Of a stretch of DNA of 29,728 nt, positions 22,805-29,728 are shown in pieces; positions within the stretch are counted from its first letter, which is position 1, and every line of letters starts with the position of its first letter. Source of the stretch: Rickettsiales bacterium (GTDB lineage Bacteria > Pseudomonadota > Alphaproteobacteria > Rickettsiales > UBA998); contig JAIEPI010000168.1 of the NCBI GenBank assembly GCA_019749855.1, forward strand, positions 1-29,728. Direction: 5' to 3'. The position numbers were made by a program, and so were the translations under genes. Under the pieces are notes generated by a model that made no database searches, was not told the origin of the DNA, and saw only the letters and a list, made by a program, of their open reading frames with translations.

Positions 22805-23503
22805 TTATGCTGCGTGTGTCGTACGGAATTCAATCCGCTTTTCAAAATTCTGACCAAGGAAGGCGCGACTCACATAGATACCGGGTGTGTGCATCATGTC
22901 GGGATCGATCATACCTTCTTCCACCACGCGCTCCACTTCAACGATGGTATGCGTTGCCGCCGTTGCCATCACTGGATTGAAATTTCGTGCCGTTTTGCGG
23001 TAGGTGAGGTTGCCGGCCGTATCGGCGGTATCCGCTTTGATAATGGCGAGATCGGCGAACAGTCCGGTTTCCATGACGTAGGTTTTGCCATTGAACTCAC
23101 GGGTTTCTTTGCCTTGTGCAACAATGGTGCCAACACCGGTGCGCGTGTAGAAAGCGGGGATGCCAGCGCCGCCAGCGCGGATGCGCTCGGCCAGCGTGCC
23201 TTGCGGATTAAACTCAATTTCTAGCTCCCCTTGCAGAAACTGGCGCTCAAATTCTTTGTTTTCACCTACATAGGAGGAGATCATTTTACGAATTTGCTTT
23301 TTAGCTAATAGCTTGCCTAAGCCAAAATCATCGACACCGCAATTGTTAGAAATAACGGTTAAGCCAGACACACCGGACTGCAAAATCACTTCGATGCAAT
23401 GTTCCGGAATGCCACACAAACCAAAGCCACCGGCCATAATCGTCATGTCGTTGCGCAGAAGCCCGTCAAGTGCATCCGCCGCATCACGATAAATCTTTTT
23501 CAT
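22805..23503 (-). CDS. scoA: 3-oxoacid CoA-transferase subunit A
   Basis: Subunit A of the CoA-transferase heterodimer. The 232-residue product shows the CoA-transferase signature MAGGFGLCGIPE (23-34), VISNNCGVDDFGLG, KKQIRKMISSYVGENKEFERQFLQGELEIEFNPQGTLAERIRAGGAGIPAFYTRTGVGT, and YRKTARNFNPVMA, all canonical for SCOT-A. AGGAG stands seven bases before its ATG. First gene of the scoAB operon; the 128-bp gap upstream, shared with the divergent prepilin peptidase gene, must hold its promoter. Enables use of ketone bodies or PHB-derived acetoacetate. Confidence 0.95.
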   Translation of the reverse strand: MKKIYRDAADALDGLLRNDMTIMAGGFGLCGIPEHCIEVILQSGVSGLTVISNNCGVDDFGLGKLLAKKQIRKMISSYVGENKEFERQFLQGELEIEFNPQGTLAERIRAGGAGIPAFYTRTGVGTIVAQGKETREFNGKTYVMETGLFADLAIIKADTADTAGNLTYRKTARNFNPVMATAATHTIVEVERVVEEGMIDPDMMHTPGIYVSRAFLGQNFEKRIEFRTTHAA

Positions 23504-23631
23504 GCATCGCTCCTAAAACTTGAGAATTTTGTCTATAGCATGCTTAGAAAAACTTGCCAGCCCAGAAAAACTAACACGCATTGTGAGGAATTGGATGTTT
23601 ACACTTGCCACACTAACGTTTCCTGAGATTA

Positions 23632-24189
23632 ATGCATCATATGGATGCAGCGTTTATCTTCTCATTAATGTTGAGTGCCCTGTTGCTGATCGCCATGGTC
23701 ACTGACGCGACACGCTACACCATTCCCAATTGGATCAATGGCTTAATCGTTATTCTTTATGTGTTGATGTTTGCCGCGGTGCCTGCAGCAGCCTCAGTGA
23801 GCTGGCTGGAGGGACTCTACGGATTTGCGAGTGTCTTTGCCGTGGGCTACGTGATTTTTCTATTCAATATTATGGGCGGTGGTGACATTAAATTATTGTC
23901 CGTCCTAGCGCTTTGGACAGGATTTAGCATGACTTTGGGCAGTTTCATCTTGTTTTGTGCCATCATAGGCGGTTTTTTGACGCTAATTTTGATCTTCTTG
24001 CGCATTATTGCCCCGTTTGTCGTCAATTACCTGCCATCGAAGCCACATTTACCGCGTGTGCTGAGTTTTGGTGAGCCACTGCCTTACGGTCTGGCCATTG
24101 CCACCAGTTTTCTCATGCTGCTATGGACAGACCAGATACCCGGACTGGCGGGCGTCAAAGCGCAGGCGCTGATCTGGTTGTCATTTTAG
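23632..24189 (+). CDS. cpaA: Type IV prepilin peptidase of the Tad system (CpaA/TadV)
   Basis: CpaA/TadV is an aspartyl prepilin peptidase in the inner membrane that trims Flp prepilin. The 185-residue protein lacks the N-methyltransferase domain found in PilD, as expected for TadV. Both catalytic aspartates are seen: D25 in TDATRYTIPNWIN and D85 in NIMGGGDIKLLS. Five to six hydrophobic segments are evident. ATG 23632 and ATG 23641 are both possible starts. It stands apart from the pilus operon, 2.7 kb beyond cpaB on the opposite strand, next to der; in Caulobacter-like loci it is usually directly upstream of cpaB. Confidence 0.93.
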   Translation: MHHMDAAFIFSLMLSALLLIAMVTDATRYTIPNWINGLIVILYVLMFAAVPAAASVSWLEGLYGFASVFAVGYVIFLFNIMGGGDIKLLSVLALWTGFSMTLGSFILFCAIIGGFLTLILIFLRIIAPFVVNYLPSKPHLPRVLSFGEPLPYGLAIATSFLMLLWTDQIPGLAGVKAQALIWLSF

Positions 24190-24201
24190 ACAGTTTATCA
24201 G

Positions 24202-25593
24202 TTAAACGTAGGGATTTTTGCCGGCGCGCCACAGCATGCGAATCGGAATACCCGGCAGGTTGAAAGACTCGCGCAGGTGATTGACCAGATAACGCTCATA
24301 GGAAGTGGGAATATCCGTGTCACGATTCGCAAAAATGACAAAGCGCGGTGGGCGTGTTTTGCTCTGGGTAATGTAGCGTAGTTTGAAGCGCCGCCCAGAA
24401 ATCATCGGTGGATTATGGCGGTCTGTTGCTTCTTGCAGCCAGCGGTTCAGCTCACCGGTACCCAGACGCGTGTTCCATAGGCGATACATATGCAGTGCGT
24501 CTTTAATCAGGCGATCCAGTCCTTCGCCACGCGCGGCAGAAACGGGCACCAGCGGCACTGATTTCATTTGCGGGATGACATCTTCCAGCCGATATTGCAA
24601 ATCCTCGAGCAATGCCTTTTTATCTTCCACCAAATCCCATTTGTTGACTGCAATCACACAGGCGCGACCTTCTCTCTCAATCAAGCCTGCCAGCGCATTA
24701 TCCTGTTTTTCCAGTGGCATGGTTGCATCAAGCACCAAAATAGCCACGTGGGTGTAGCGCAGGGCATTGGTAGTGTTGCCAATCGACATTTTCTCAAGCA
24801 CACCCTCGACTTTGCCTTTTTTGCGCAAACCGGCGGTATCCACCAGTTCCAGGGCCTGTCCACGCCAACTAAATGGAATCGTCACTGCATCACGCGTCAT
24901 GCCTGCTTCAGGGCCGGTGAGCAAACGCTCTTCACCCAGAAGTTTGTTAATTAGCGTTGATTTGCCAACGTTGGGGCGGCCGAGAATGGTGAGCTTAATG
25001 GTTTCATCCGGCAGCCCGTTAGCCAGTGCTTCTTCTTCGGCCAGTGCGGCATCGACTTTTTTGATGCGACGACGGCGCGCGCCGCGCTCTTCTGGCTTTG
25101 CCGCCTCGCCTGCATAGGGGGCCAGCGCGTCATATAAATCTGCCATCCCTTCGCCATGCTCCGCTGAGAAAGCCACCGGCTCGCCAAAGCCCAGCCTCCA
25201 GGCGTCGGCAATTCCGTTGGACGCCTGTTTGGACTCCGCTTTATTGGCAATCAGCACCACTGGCAACCCACGCTGGCGCACTTGTCGGGCAAAGGTTTCA
25301 TCCACCGACGTAATCCCGACAATGGCGTCAATCACCAGCAGCACAACATCGGCTTCTTCCAGTGCTTTCAACGCTTGCTGGCTCATGCGCTCGGCCAAAC
25401 TGCCCGCTGTAGCCTCCTCTAGGCCAGGCGTATCGATAATCTCGACATCCAGCGGCCCAACATTGCCTTTACCATAACGGCGATCACGTGTGACGCCGGG
25501 CGTATCGAAAACAATCGCCTCCTTACGCCCGACCAGACGGTTATAGAGGGTGGATTTGCCGACATTCGGACGTCCGATAATGGCGAGGCGCAT
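24202..25593 (-). CDS. der: Ribosome-associated GTPase Der (EngA)
   Basis: Der is an essential double-GTPase needed for late 50S subunit assembly. The 463-residue product (from ATG 25593; a TTG at 25605 extends it) has two G domains with identical G1 motifs GRPNVGKST at 7-15 and 205-213, switch and G3 motifs DTPGLEE (54-60) and DTAGLRKKGK, and G4 motifs NKAE and NKWD. A basic linker, RGARRRRIKK, joins them, and the C-terminal KH-like domain ends with FNLPGIPIRMLWRAGKNPYV. Clustered with bamB and a YfgM-like gene on the same strand, a conserved proteobacterial arrangement. Confidence 0.98.
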   Translation of the reverse strand: MRLAIIGRPNVGKSTLYNRLVGRKEAIVFDTPGVTRDRRYGKGNVGPLDVEIIDTPGLEEATAGSLAERMSQQALKALEEADVVLLVIDAIVGITSVDETFARQVRQRGLPVVLIANKAESKQASNGIADAWRLGFGEPVAFSAEHGEGMADLYDALAPYAGEAAKPEERGARRRRIKKVDAALAEEEALANGLPDETIKLTILGRPNVGKSTLINKLLGEERLLTGPEAGMTRDAVTIPFSWRGQALELVDTAGLRKKGKVEGVLEKMSIGNTTNALRYTHVAILVLDATMPLEKQDNALAGLIEREGRACVIAVNKWDLVEDKKALLEDLQYRLEDVIPQMKSVPLVPVSAARGEGLDRLIKDALHMYRLWNTRLGTGELNRWLQEATDRHNPPMISGRRFKLRYITQSKTRPPRFVIFANRDTDIPTSYERYLVNHLRESFNLPGIPIRMLWRAGKNPYV

Positions 25594-25690
25594 AGGAATC
25601 GTCAATGCAGGTGAGCTTGTTGTTACGGCACGTGATGTAACGGGTTAGGCGGCTTGATGCCACTGTTCTTTGCAGAAAAGGGCAGCAACG

Positions 25691-27028
25691 CTACTTTATG
25701 AAATGCAAATGGGCGTCTTTATCGATGACATACAGACCACCATCCGCAAAGGCCGGTGGTGCACTGACACCGGCGACAAAGTCGCGCTGGTCGATCAATT
25801 TGCCATTCGCCGGATCCACAATAAATAACGCTCCCAAGGGATCAATCAGCAAAAGCTGACCATTGACCAGATAGGGGCCGTGAATCTCCGCTGCCCCTTC
25901 GTCACGATCGGTTTCCGCGTCGAGTAGTGGGGTAATCCATTTGATTTTACCGCTTTCTGCTGCCAATGAGATGACACGGTGATCGGTATCGAGCACATAG
26001 AGATAACCGCCGCTGGCCCAAGGTGTAAAGCTGGAGCCAAAGCGACTTTCCCAGACGCGCAGCCCGTTGCGCACATCCATGGCCGCGAGCAGGCCATTGG
26101 TGCTGATGCTGAAAACAAAACGCCCAGCCACCACGGGATCACCACTAATACCGGTAAAACTATCAGAGGCATGGGTGCGTAGAGGCTTGAGCAATGATTC
26201 TTTCCACACCGGTTCACCATTGCGCCGCGATAGCGCATAAAGTTCGCCAGAATTGTAAGCCACAATCACCAGCGGGCCCGTGGCGGCAGGAACGCTACTT
26301 CCAAGCATACTGGCCGCTTCATTAATCCCGCGATGCTGCCAGCGAATCGAGCCACTACCCAGATTCAGGGCAAAAATCTGGCTATCAACCGTTGGGATGA
26401 GCAGCATATCCTCAAACAATCGCGGGGCAGCACGCACGGGGCTTTTTAACTCGCGTTCCCAGAGTTTTTTGCCATTTTTTGCGTCCAATGCCGCGACATG
26501 ACCGTCTGACGTCACGGCATAGAGCCAACGATCCTGTATGGCCAGCCCGCCGCCATAGCCCGCTTCCTCCATTTGTAATGCTTTGCTCACCCACAAGACA
26601 TGGGAGGGTGCCTTGCGGGCATGTGCACTGATCGCACCGTTACCATCCATTGCAAAAACGGCACTTGCCCCCACAACGGGCGCCGCCTGCAGCGCCCCAG
26701 GCCAGGGCGCCTCGTCACCCACTGAGCCCTCGTCTTTATCCTCAGCCAGCGTGGCGGCGATATTTGGGATGTAATGGGTGGCGGTGCCGCCTGCCTGCGG
26801 CCAGTTCTCCATGGACAGCGCATCTGGAAAACTGACTTCCATATCAGCCATGTCACTGGCCGCCGTCAGAGCCTCATCTTCGGCCAGAACGCTGATGCGC
26901 TCACCGGAGAGACTCGATTTTTTACTCTCTGAAGAACCACTGAACCAGCCTGAGACGGTGCTGCAGCCACTGGCCATCAGCAGACAGGCCAGCATGAGCC
27001 CGCGCGTGGCCATAAACGGATGTTTCAC
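25691..27028 (-). CDS. bamB: Outer-membrane assembly lipoprotein BamB (PQQ-like beta-propeller)
   Basis: BamB is a lipoprotein subunit of the BAM complex, which inserts outer-membrane beta-barrels. The 445-residue product has a lipoprotein signal with lipobox MASGC (C22), then a Ser-rich linker and a roughly 70-residue extension before repeated PQQ-like blades. Blades recur as YAVTSDGHVAALDAKNGKKLWER, IFALNLGSGSIRWQH, LYALSRRNGEPVWKE, LAAMDVRNGLRVWES and VISLAAESGKIKWIT. The start codon is GTG 27028, overlapping the upstream stop as GTGA; ATG 27013 (MATRGLML) is a good alternative. It lies between the YfgM-like gene and der, the standard neighbourhood. Confidence 0.93.
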   Translation of the reverse strand: MKHPFMATRGLMLACLLMASGCSTVSGWFSGSSESKKSSLSGERISVLAEDEALTAASDMADMEVSFPDALSMENWPQAGGTATHYIPNIAATLAEDKDEGSVGDEAPWPGALQAAPVVGASAVFAMDGNGAISAHARKAPSHVLWVSKALQMEEAGYGGGLAIQDRWLYAVTSDGHVAALDAKNGKKLWERELKSPVRAAPRLFEDMLLIPTVDSQIFALNLGSGSIRWQHRGINEAASMLGSSVPAATGPLVIVAYNSGELYALSRRNGEPVWKESLLKPLRTHASDSFTGISGDPVVAGRFVFSISTNGLLAAMDVRNGLRVWESRFGSSFTPWASGGYLYVLDTDHRVISLAAESGKIKWITPLLDAETDRDEGAAEIHGPYLVNGQLLLIDPLGALFIVDPANGKLIDQRDFVAGVSAPPAFADGGLYVIDKDAHLHFIK

Positions 27029-27705
27029 GGCGCTGGCTCAGCCGATGATGCAGGTGCTGACTCTAATGCATCTGCCGGCTCAGGGGCTAATTCGTCGGCC
27101 AGCTCGGTAGCAAGAATCAACTGTGCCCGCTGACGCAGCGTATCTGGGGTGCCTGCCGCTTGTGCAATGATGCGGTACATGCTGGCTGCTTCGCTCTTTT
27201 TACCCGCGGCGAGCAGAGAAAATGCCTGAATTTCTTTTTGTGTCATAGCAAAGGGACCATCAGATTTGGCGTCTCCCGCATCGGAAGTGTCCTGCATGAG
27301 CAAGGCGGCAAAGTGGTGATAAGGGTCCTGCGCGGATTTTTTTTCCAACAGGGGTTGCAGGTAAGCACGCGCGGCCTCAGGTGCATCTTTTTTGGATAAC
27401 TCCGCTGCCCATAACGCAGCCAGAGGTGACAGTGTGCTGTGTTTAGCTGCGGTTACTTTGTCAAGAAGCTCGATTGCCTCCCCCTGACGCCCGTTTTCAG
27501 CCATATGTCGCGCGTCCAGTAACTGTGCTGTCAGTGCCTGTGAGCGATTATTATTATAGGTTTGCCAGCCGACAATGGCGATGGTTCCCACAAGGATAAG
27601 ACCGGTGACGGTGATGATGTAACTGCCGAGCGCCCGCCATAAATTACGCATCTGCTCGCGGCGCAGGTCATCATCAATTTCAGCAAATAGCGGATCGTTG
27701 GCCAT
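27025..27705 (-). CDS. YfgM-like membrane-anchored tetratricopeptide protein
   Basis: YfgM-type proteins are single-pass inner-membrane proteins with a periplasmic TPR-like domain that interact with the Sec translocon chaperone network (PpiD in E. coli). The 226-residue product has an acidic, charged cytosolic N-terminus (1-26, DDDLRREQMRNLWRALG), one transmembrane segment (about 27-49), and a helical-repeat periplasmic part with LLDARHMAENGRQGEAIELLDKV and FSLLAAGKKSEAASMYRIIAQ. The last 25 residues are Ala/Glu/Pro-rich and disordered. It precedes bamB with a 4-bp overlap and der beyond it, the conserved gene order of the family, which supports the call. Confidence 0.87.
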   Translation of the reverse strand: MANDPLFAEIDDDLRREQMRNLWRALGSYIITVTGLILVGTIAIVGWQTYNNNRSQALTAQLLDARHMAENGRQGEAIELLDKVTAAKHSTLSPLAALWAAELSKKDAPEAARAYLQPLLEKKSAQDPYHHFAALLMQDTSDAGDAKSDGPFAMTQKEIQAFSLLAAGKKSEAASMYRIIAQAAGTPDTLRQRAQLILATELADELAPEPADALESAPASSAEPAP

Positions 27706-27816
27706 GAATCACGTTTTCAGTAGGTTTAATCCTATCAATAATCCGAATAATTGACTTGGCCAATAGAAAAACGCGCCACCCCTGCCTTGAATTGCACTTC
27801 ATGCGAGTGGGAAAGT

Positions 27817-29376
27817 TTATTCCCACTCAATGGTGCCCGGTGGCTTGGAGGTAATATCATACACCACGCGATTAATGCCGCGCACCTCATTAATGATGCG
27901 CCCCGCCACACGGCTTAGGAAGCTATGATCGAAATGATAATAATCAGCGGTCATTCCATCGGTAGAGGTAACAGCGCGGATGGCGCAGACATGTTCATAA
28001 GTGCGCCCGTCGCCCATGACGCCCACGGTCTTCACAGGCAATAGCACCGCGAACGCCTGCCAGATGTCGGCATAAAGACCAGCAGACTTTATTTCCTCGA
28101 TATAGATGGCGTCAGCAGCTCGCAGAATATCCAGCTTCTCTCGGGTGATGTCGCCTGGTAGTCGAATCGCCAGCCCGGGTCCGGGGAAGGGGTGACGCCA
28201 CACCATTGGTGCCGGCATACCCAGTTCGATGCCCAGCGCGCGTACCTCGTCTTTAAACAGCTCACGCACCGGCTCCACCAGTTGCATCTTCATACGCTCT
28301 GGCAAGCCGCCAACATTATGGTGTGATTTAATGGTGGCCGATGGCCCGCCATGAAATGACATGGACTCAATCACGTCCGGATAGAGCGTTCCTTGCGCCA
28401 GAAAATCAGCGCCGCCAATTTTCTTTGCTTCCGCATCAAAGACGTCAATAAATGCCTTGCCGATGATTTTGCGCTTGGTTTCCGGATCACTGACGCCAGC
28501 GAGCAATGCTAAAAAATGCTCAGACGCATCGACTGAAATCAGGGGGATGTTGAAATGCGTGCGGAATAAATCATCCACCTGCTGAGCTTCACCCAGCCGC
28601 AGCATGCCGGTATCCACAAAAATGCAGGTGAGCTGCTCGCCAATCGCCTCATGCAGAAGGGCGGCCACCACGGAAGAATCAACGCCACCCGACACCGCGC
28701 AGATGACGCGCCCACTGCCGACCTGTGCGCGTATCTTGGCGATGGCCACTTCCTTGAAGGAGGCCATATTCCATTGACCGGTGCAACCTGCCACTATGTG
28801 CGTAAAATTCTTTAGCAGTGCGGCACCCTCAGGCGTATGCATCACTTCGGGATGGAATTGCACTGCGTAGAAGCGGCGGGCATCATTAGCAATGAACGCA
28901 TAGGGAGCCGTTTCAGTGCGCGCGATAACTCGGAAGCCCTCGGGGATCGCATCGACCTTATCGCCGTGGCTCATCCATACCTGTGCGCTGCCACCCGCAG
29001 CCCACACCCCCTCACTCATGGGGCAGTGATCCACGACCTCAACGAAGGCGCGGCCAAATTCACGGTGATCTCCAGCCACCACCCGTCCACCGAGCGATTG
29101 GCACATGAGCTGCTCGCCATAGCAAATACCCAGAATGGGGAGGCCCAGATCAAAGATGGCACGATCAACCGTGGGTGCCTCTGACTCGGTGACCGATGCC
29201 GGCCCGCCGGAGAGGATAATCGCCTTGGGTGCGCGTAACGCAATCTGCTGCGCGGTGATCGAAGGCGGCGCCACCTCGCTATACACACCTGCCTCGCGCA
29301 CGCGCCGCGCGATCAGCTGGGTAAATTGCGAGCCGAGGTCAATAATGAGGACAAAATCAGTATCGGGAGCAGTCAT
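27817..29376 (-). CDS. guaA: GMP synthase (glutamine-hydrolysing)
   Basis: GuaA converts XMP to GMP using glutamine and ATP. From ATG 29376 the 519-residue product has an N-terminal class I amidotransferase domain: nucleophile C85 in ILGICYGEQLM, and H175/E177 in AVQFHPEV. The ATP-pyrophosphatase domain has its P-loop SGGVDSS (229-235). The C-terminal dimerisation domain contains MPMVWRHPFPGPGLAIR-like and RVVYDITSKPPGTIEWE, the invariant ending. The frame continues upstream to 29403, but the start at 29376 (MTAPDTDFVLIIDLGSQ) fits the family; no clear Shine-Dalgarno is visible for either. A small YbdD gene lies 45 bp upstream on the same strand. Confidence 0.98.
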   Translation of the reverse strand: MTAPDTDFVLIIDLGSQFTQLIARRVREAGVYSEVAPPSITAQQIALRAPKAIILSGGPASVTESEAPTVDRAIFDLGLPILGICYGEQLMCQSLGGRVVAGDHREFGRAFVEVVDHCPMSEGVWAAGGSAQVWMSHGDKVDAIPEGFRVIARTETAPYAFIANDARRFYAVQFHPEVMHTPEGAALLKNFTHIVAGCTGQWNMASFKEVAIAKIRAQVGSGRVICAVSGGVDSSVVAALLHEAIGEQLTCIFVDTGMLRLGEAQQVDDLFRTHFNIPLISVDASEHFLALLAGVSDPETKRKIIGKAFIDVFDAEAKKIGGADFLAQGTLYPDVIESMSFHGGPSATIKSHHNVGGLPERMKMQLVEPVRELFKDEVRALGIELGMPAPMVWRHPFPGPGLAIRLPGDITREKLDILRAADAIYIEEIKSAGLYADIWQAFAVLLPVKTVGVMGDGRTYEHVCAIRAVTSTDGMTADYYHFDHSFLSRVAGRIINEVRGINRVVYDITSKPPGTIEWE

Positions 29377-29421
29377 GCGAAAGGGACATAGCGCAAAGTG
29401 CACCGAGAGTCCAGAGCGGCC

Positions 29422-29613
29422 TTAGCAGCAGCGGCGAATCTGTTGCCACTGACGTTCCTGCTCCGCCCTGAACCACGCCGCTCGGGAAAGCGGCGCTGTT
29501 TCTGGATGATGCGCCTTGTGATGCGCCAGGTAGCGTGCGTAGGGGGCGTCTCCATTCAGCTCGGCCAGCCAAAGGCGGAGGAGGATTAGCAGTTGATGGA
29601 TTTTTGTTCTCAT
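29422..29613 (-). CDS. YbdD/YjiX family small protein (DUF466)
   Basis: A 63-residue basic protein with the family features of YbdD/YjiX: an N-terminal LRLWLAELNGD, the Tyr/His-rich core YARYLAHHKAHHPETAPLSR and the C-terminal FRAEQERQWQQIRRCC with its terminal double cysteine. In enterobacteria the gene sits behind the peptide/pyruvate transporter CstA/BtsT; none is visible here, though it could lie beyond a transposon end just upstream. Function unknown; a role in regulating the transporter is only suggested by linkage. It reads into guaA and may be co-transcribed. Starts at ATG 29613, 21 bp downstream of the transposase stop. Confidence 0.88.
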   Translation of the reverse strand: MRTKIHQLLILLRLWLAELNGDAPYARYLAHHKAHHPETAPLSRAAWFRAEQERQWQQIRRCC

Positions 29614-29633
29614 ACAGCACTTTTTTAACGGTT

Positions 29634-29655
29634 GTCATTCCCGCGCAGGCGGGAA
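29634..29655. repeat. REP-like palindrome at the transposase 3' end
   Basis: TTCCCGC (29638-29644), a GCAG loop and GCGGGAA (29649-29655) form a perfect 7-bp hairpin preceded by GTCA. It is a clean copy of the GTCATTCCCGC-type dispersed palindrome whose degenerate relative is at 2310-2358. It overlaps the last codons and stop of the transposase frame. No T-tract of note follows on the - strand. Confidence 0.75.
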
Positions 29656-29728
29656 GGTAGATTCACATTTGAAGTGCAACGGTTGTTGTTGTGACCATAG
29701 TTCGTGTGGGGTTTTAAATCCAAGGCAT
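29635..29728 (-). CDS. C-terminal tail of an IS30-family transposase (runs off the window)
   Basis: The last 94 bases encode, on the - strand, CLGFKTPHELWSQQQ and a further 15 residues before a TGA at 29635-29637. C-L-G-F-K-T-P-x-E is the typical C-terminal signature of IS30 transposases (R-K-C-L-G-F-K-T-P). Only about 30 residues are inside the window, so completeness of the element cannot be judged. The final residues STFPPARE are encoded by the palindrome at 29634-29655, suggesting that the natural C-terminus has been replaced or that the element lies against a repeat. Other DDE families with a similar tail (IS3, IS481) cannot be fully excluded. Confidence 0.68.
   Translation of the reverse strand, partial: CLGFKTPHELWSQQQPLHFKCESTFPPARE

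Noticed and set aside
29357..29638. A 93-codon frame overlapping YbdD and the guaA start
   Set aside because: The alternative frame at 29422-29613 matches the YbdD/YjiX family, so this one is a shadow.
1..29728. CRISPR array, tRNA or rRNA genes, phage genes
   Set aside because: I saw no regularly spaced direct repeats, no cloverleaf with a T-loop consensus in the gaps, and no rRNA-like stretch; the non-coding gaps are too short or repeat-filled.

Overview
The window looks like chromosomal core DNA of an alphaproteobacterium of moderate GC content. The evidence is gene content and order: hisD overlapping a UPF0262 gene and followed by infA and maf; a hisB-DUF2628-hisH-hisA-hisF run; a der/bamB/YfgM-like cluster; and a Cpa-type (Caulobacter-like) Tad pilus operon that includes the alphaproteobacterial lipoprotein CpaD. 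I cannot place it below class. The histidine genes argue for a free-living, or at least biosynthetically competent, cell. I see no rRNA, tRNA, CRISPR array or phage genes.

Layout. (1) 1-3483, + strand: the 3' part of an XRE-type regulator, hisD, a UPF0262 gene, a 313-bp non-coding stretch packed with palindromic repeats, infA, a SemiSWEET sugar transporter and a Maf nucleotide pyrophosphatase. (2) 3520-9217, mostly - strand: a histidine block in transcription order hisB, DUF2628 membrane protein, hisH, GNAT acetyltransferase, hisA, hisF. It is then interrupted by an oppositely oriented secreted repeat protein with its own terminator, and continues with hisE, a RutE-type nitroreductase and a HIT hydrolase. 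hisG, hisC and hisI are not here. (3) 9266-10909: two convergent unfamiliar genes, a small lipoprotein with three C-D-[YF]-Y-G-N-C repeats and a 441-residue protein with an HELAH zinc-protease-like motif. This is the least explained part of the window. (4) 11035-13071: uvrB. (5) 13146-20890, - strand: a tight Tad/Cpa operon in transcription order cpaB, cpaC, cpaD, cpaE, cpaF, tadB, tadC. The matching prepilin peptidase (cpaA) lies separately at 23632-24189. No Flp pilin, TadE/F/G pseudopilin or TadD gene is visible. (6) 21140-23503: a RidA-family protein, an unknown protein and both subunits of a 3-oxoacid CoA-transferase. (7) 24202-27705, - strand: YfgM-like protein, bamB and der, linking outer-membrane assembly and ribosome maturation. 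(8) 27817 to the end, - strand: guaA, a small YbdD/YjiX gene upstream of it, and the C-terminal tail of an IS30-type transposase running off the window.

How they work together. HisB, HisH/HisF, HisA, HisE and HisD cover six of the histidine-pathway proteins. CpaB/C/D form the outer-membrane channel side of the pilus machine, CpaE/F/TadB/TadC the cytoplasmic and inner-membrane motor, and CpaA processes the pilin. The rest is housekeeping. The best leads for something new are the HELAH protein and its Cys-repeat lipoprotein neighbour, the secreted Thr-rich repeat protein inside the his region, and a CpaE whose P-loop has no lysine.
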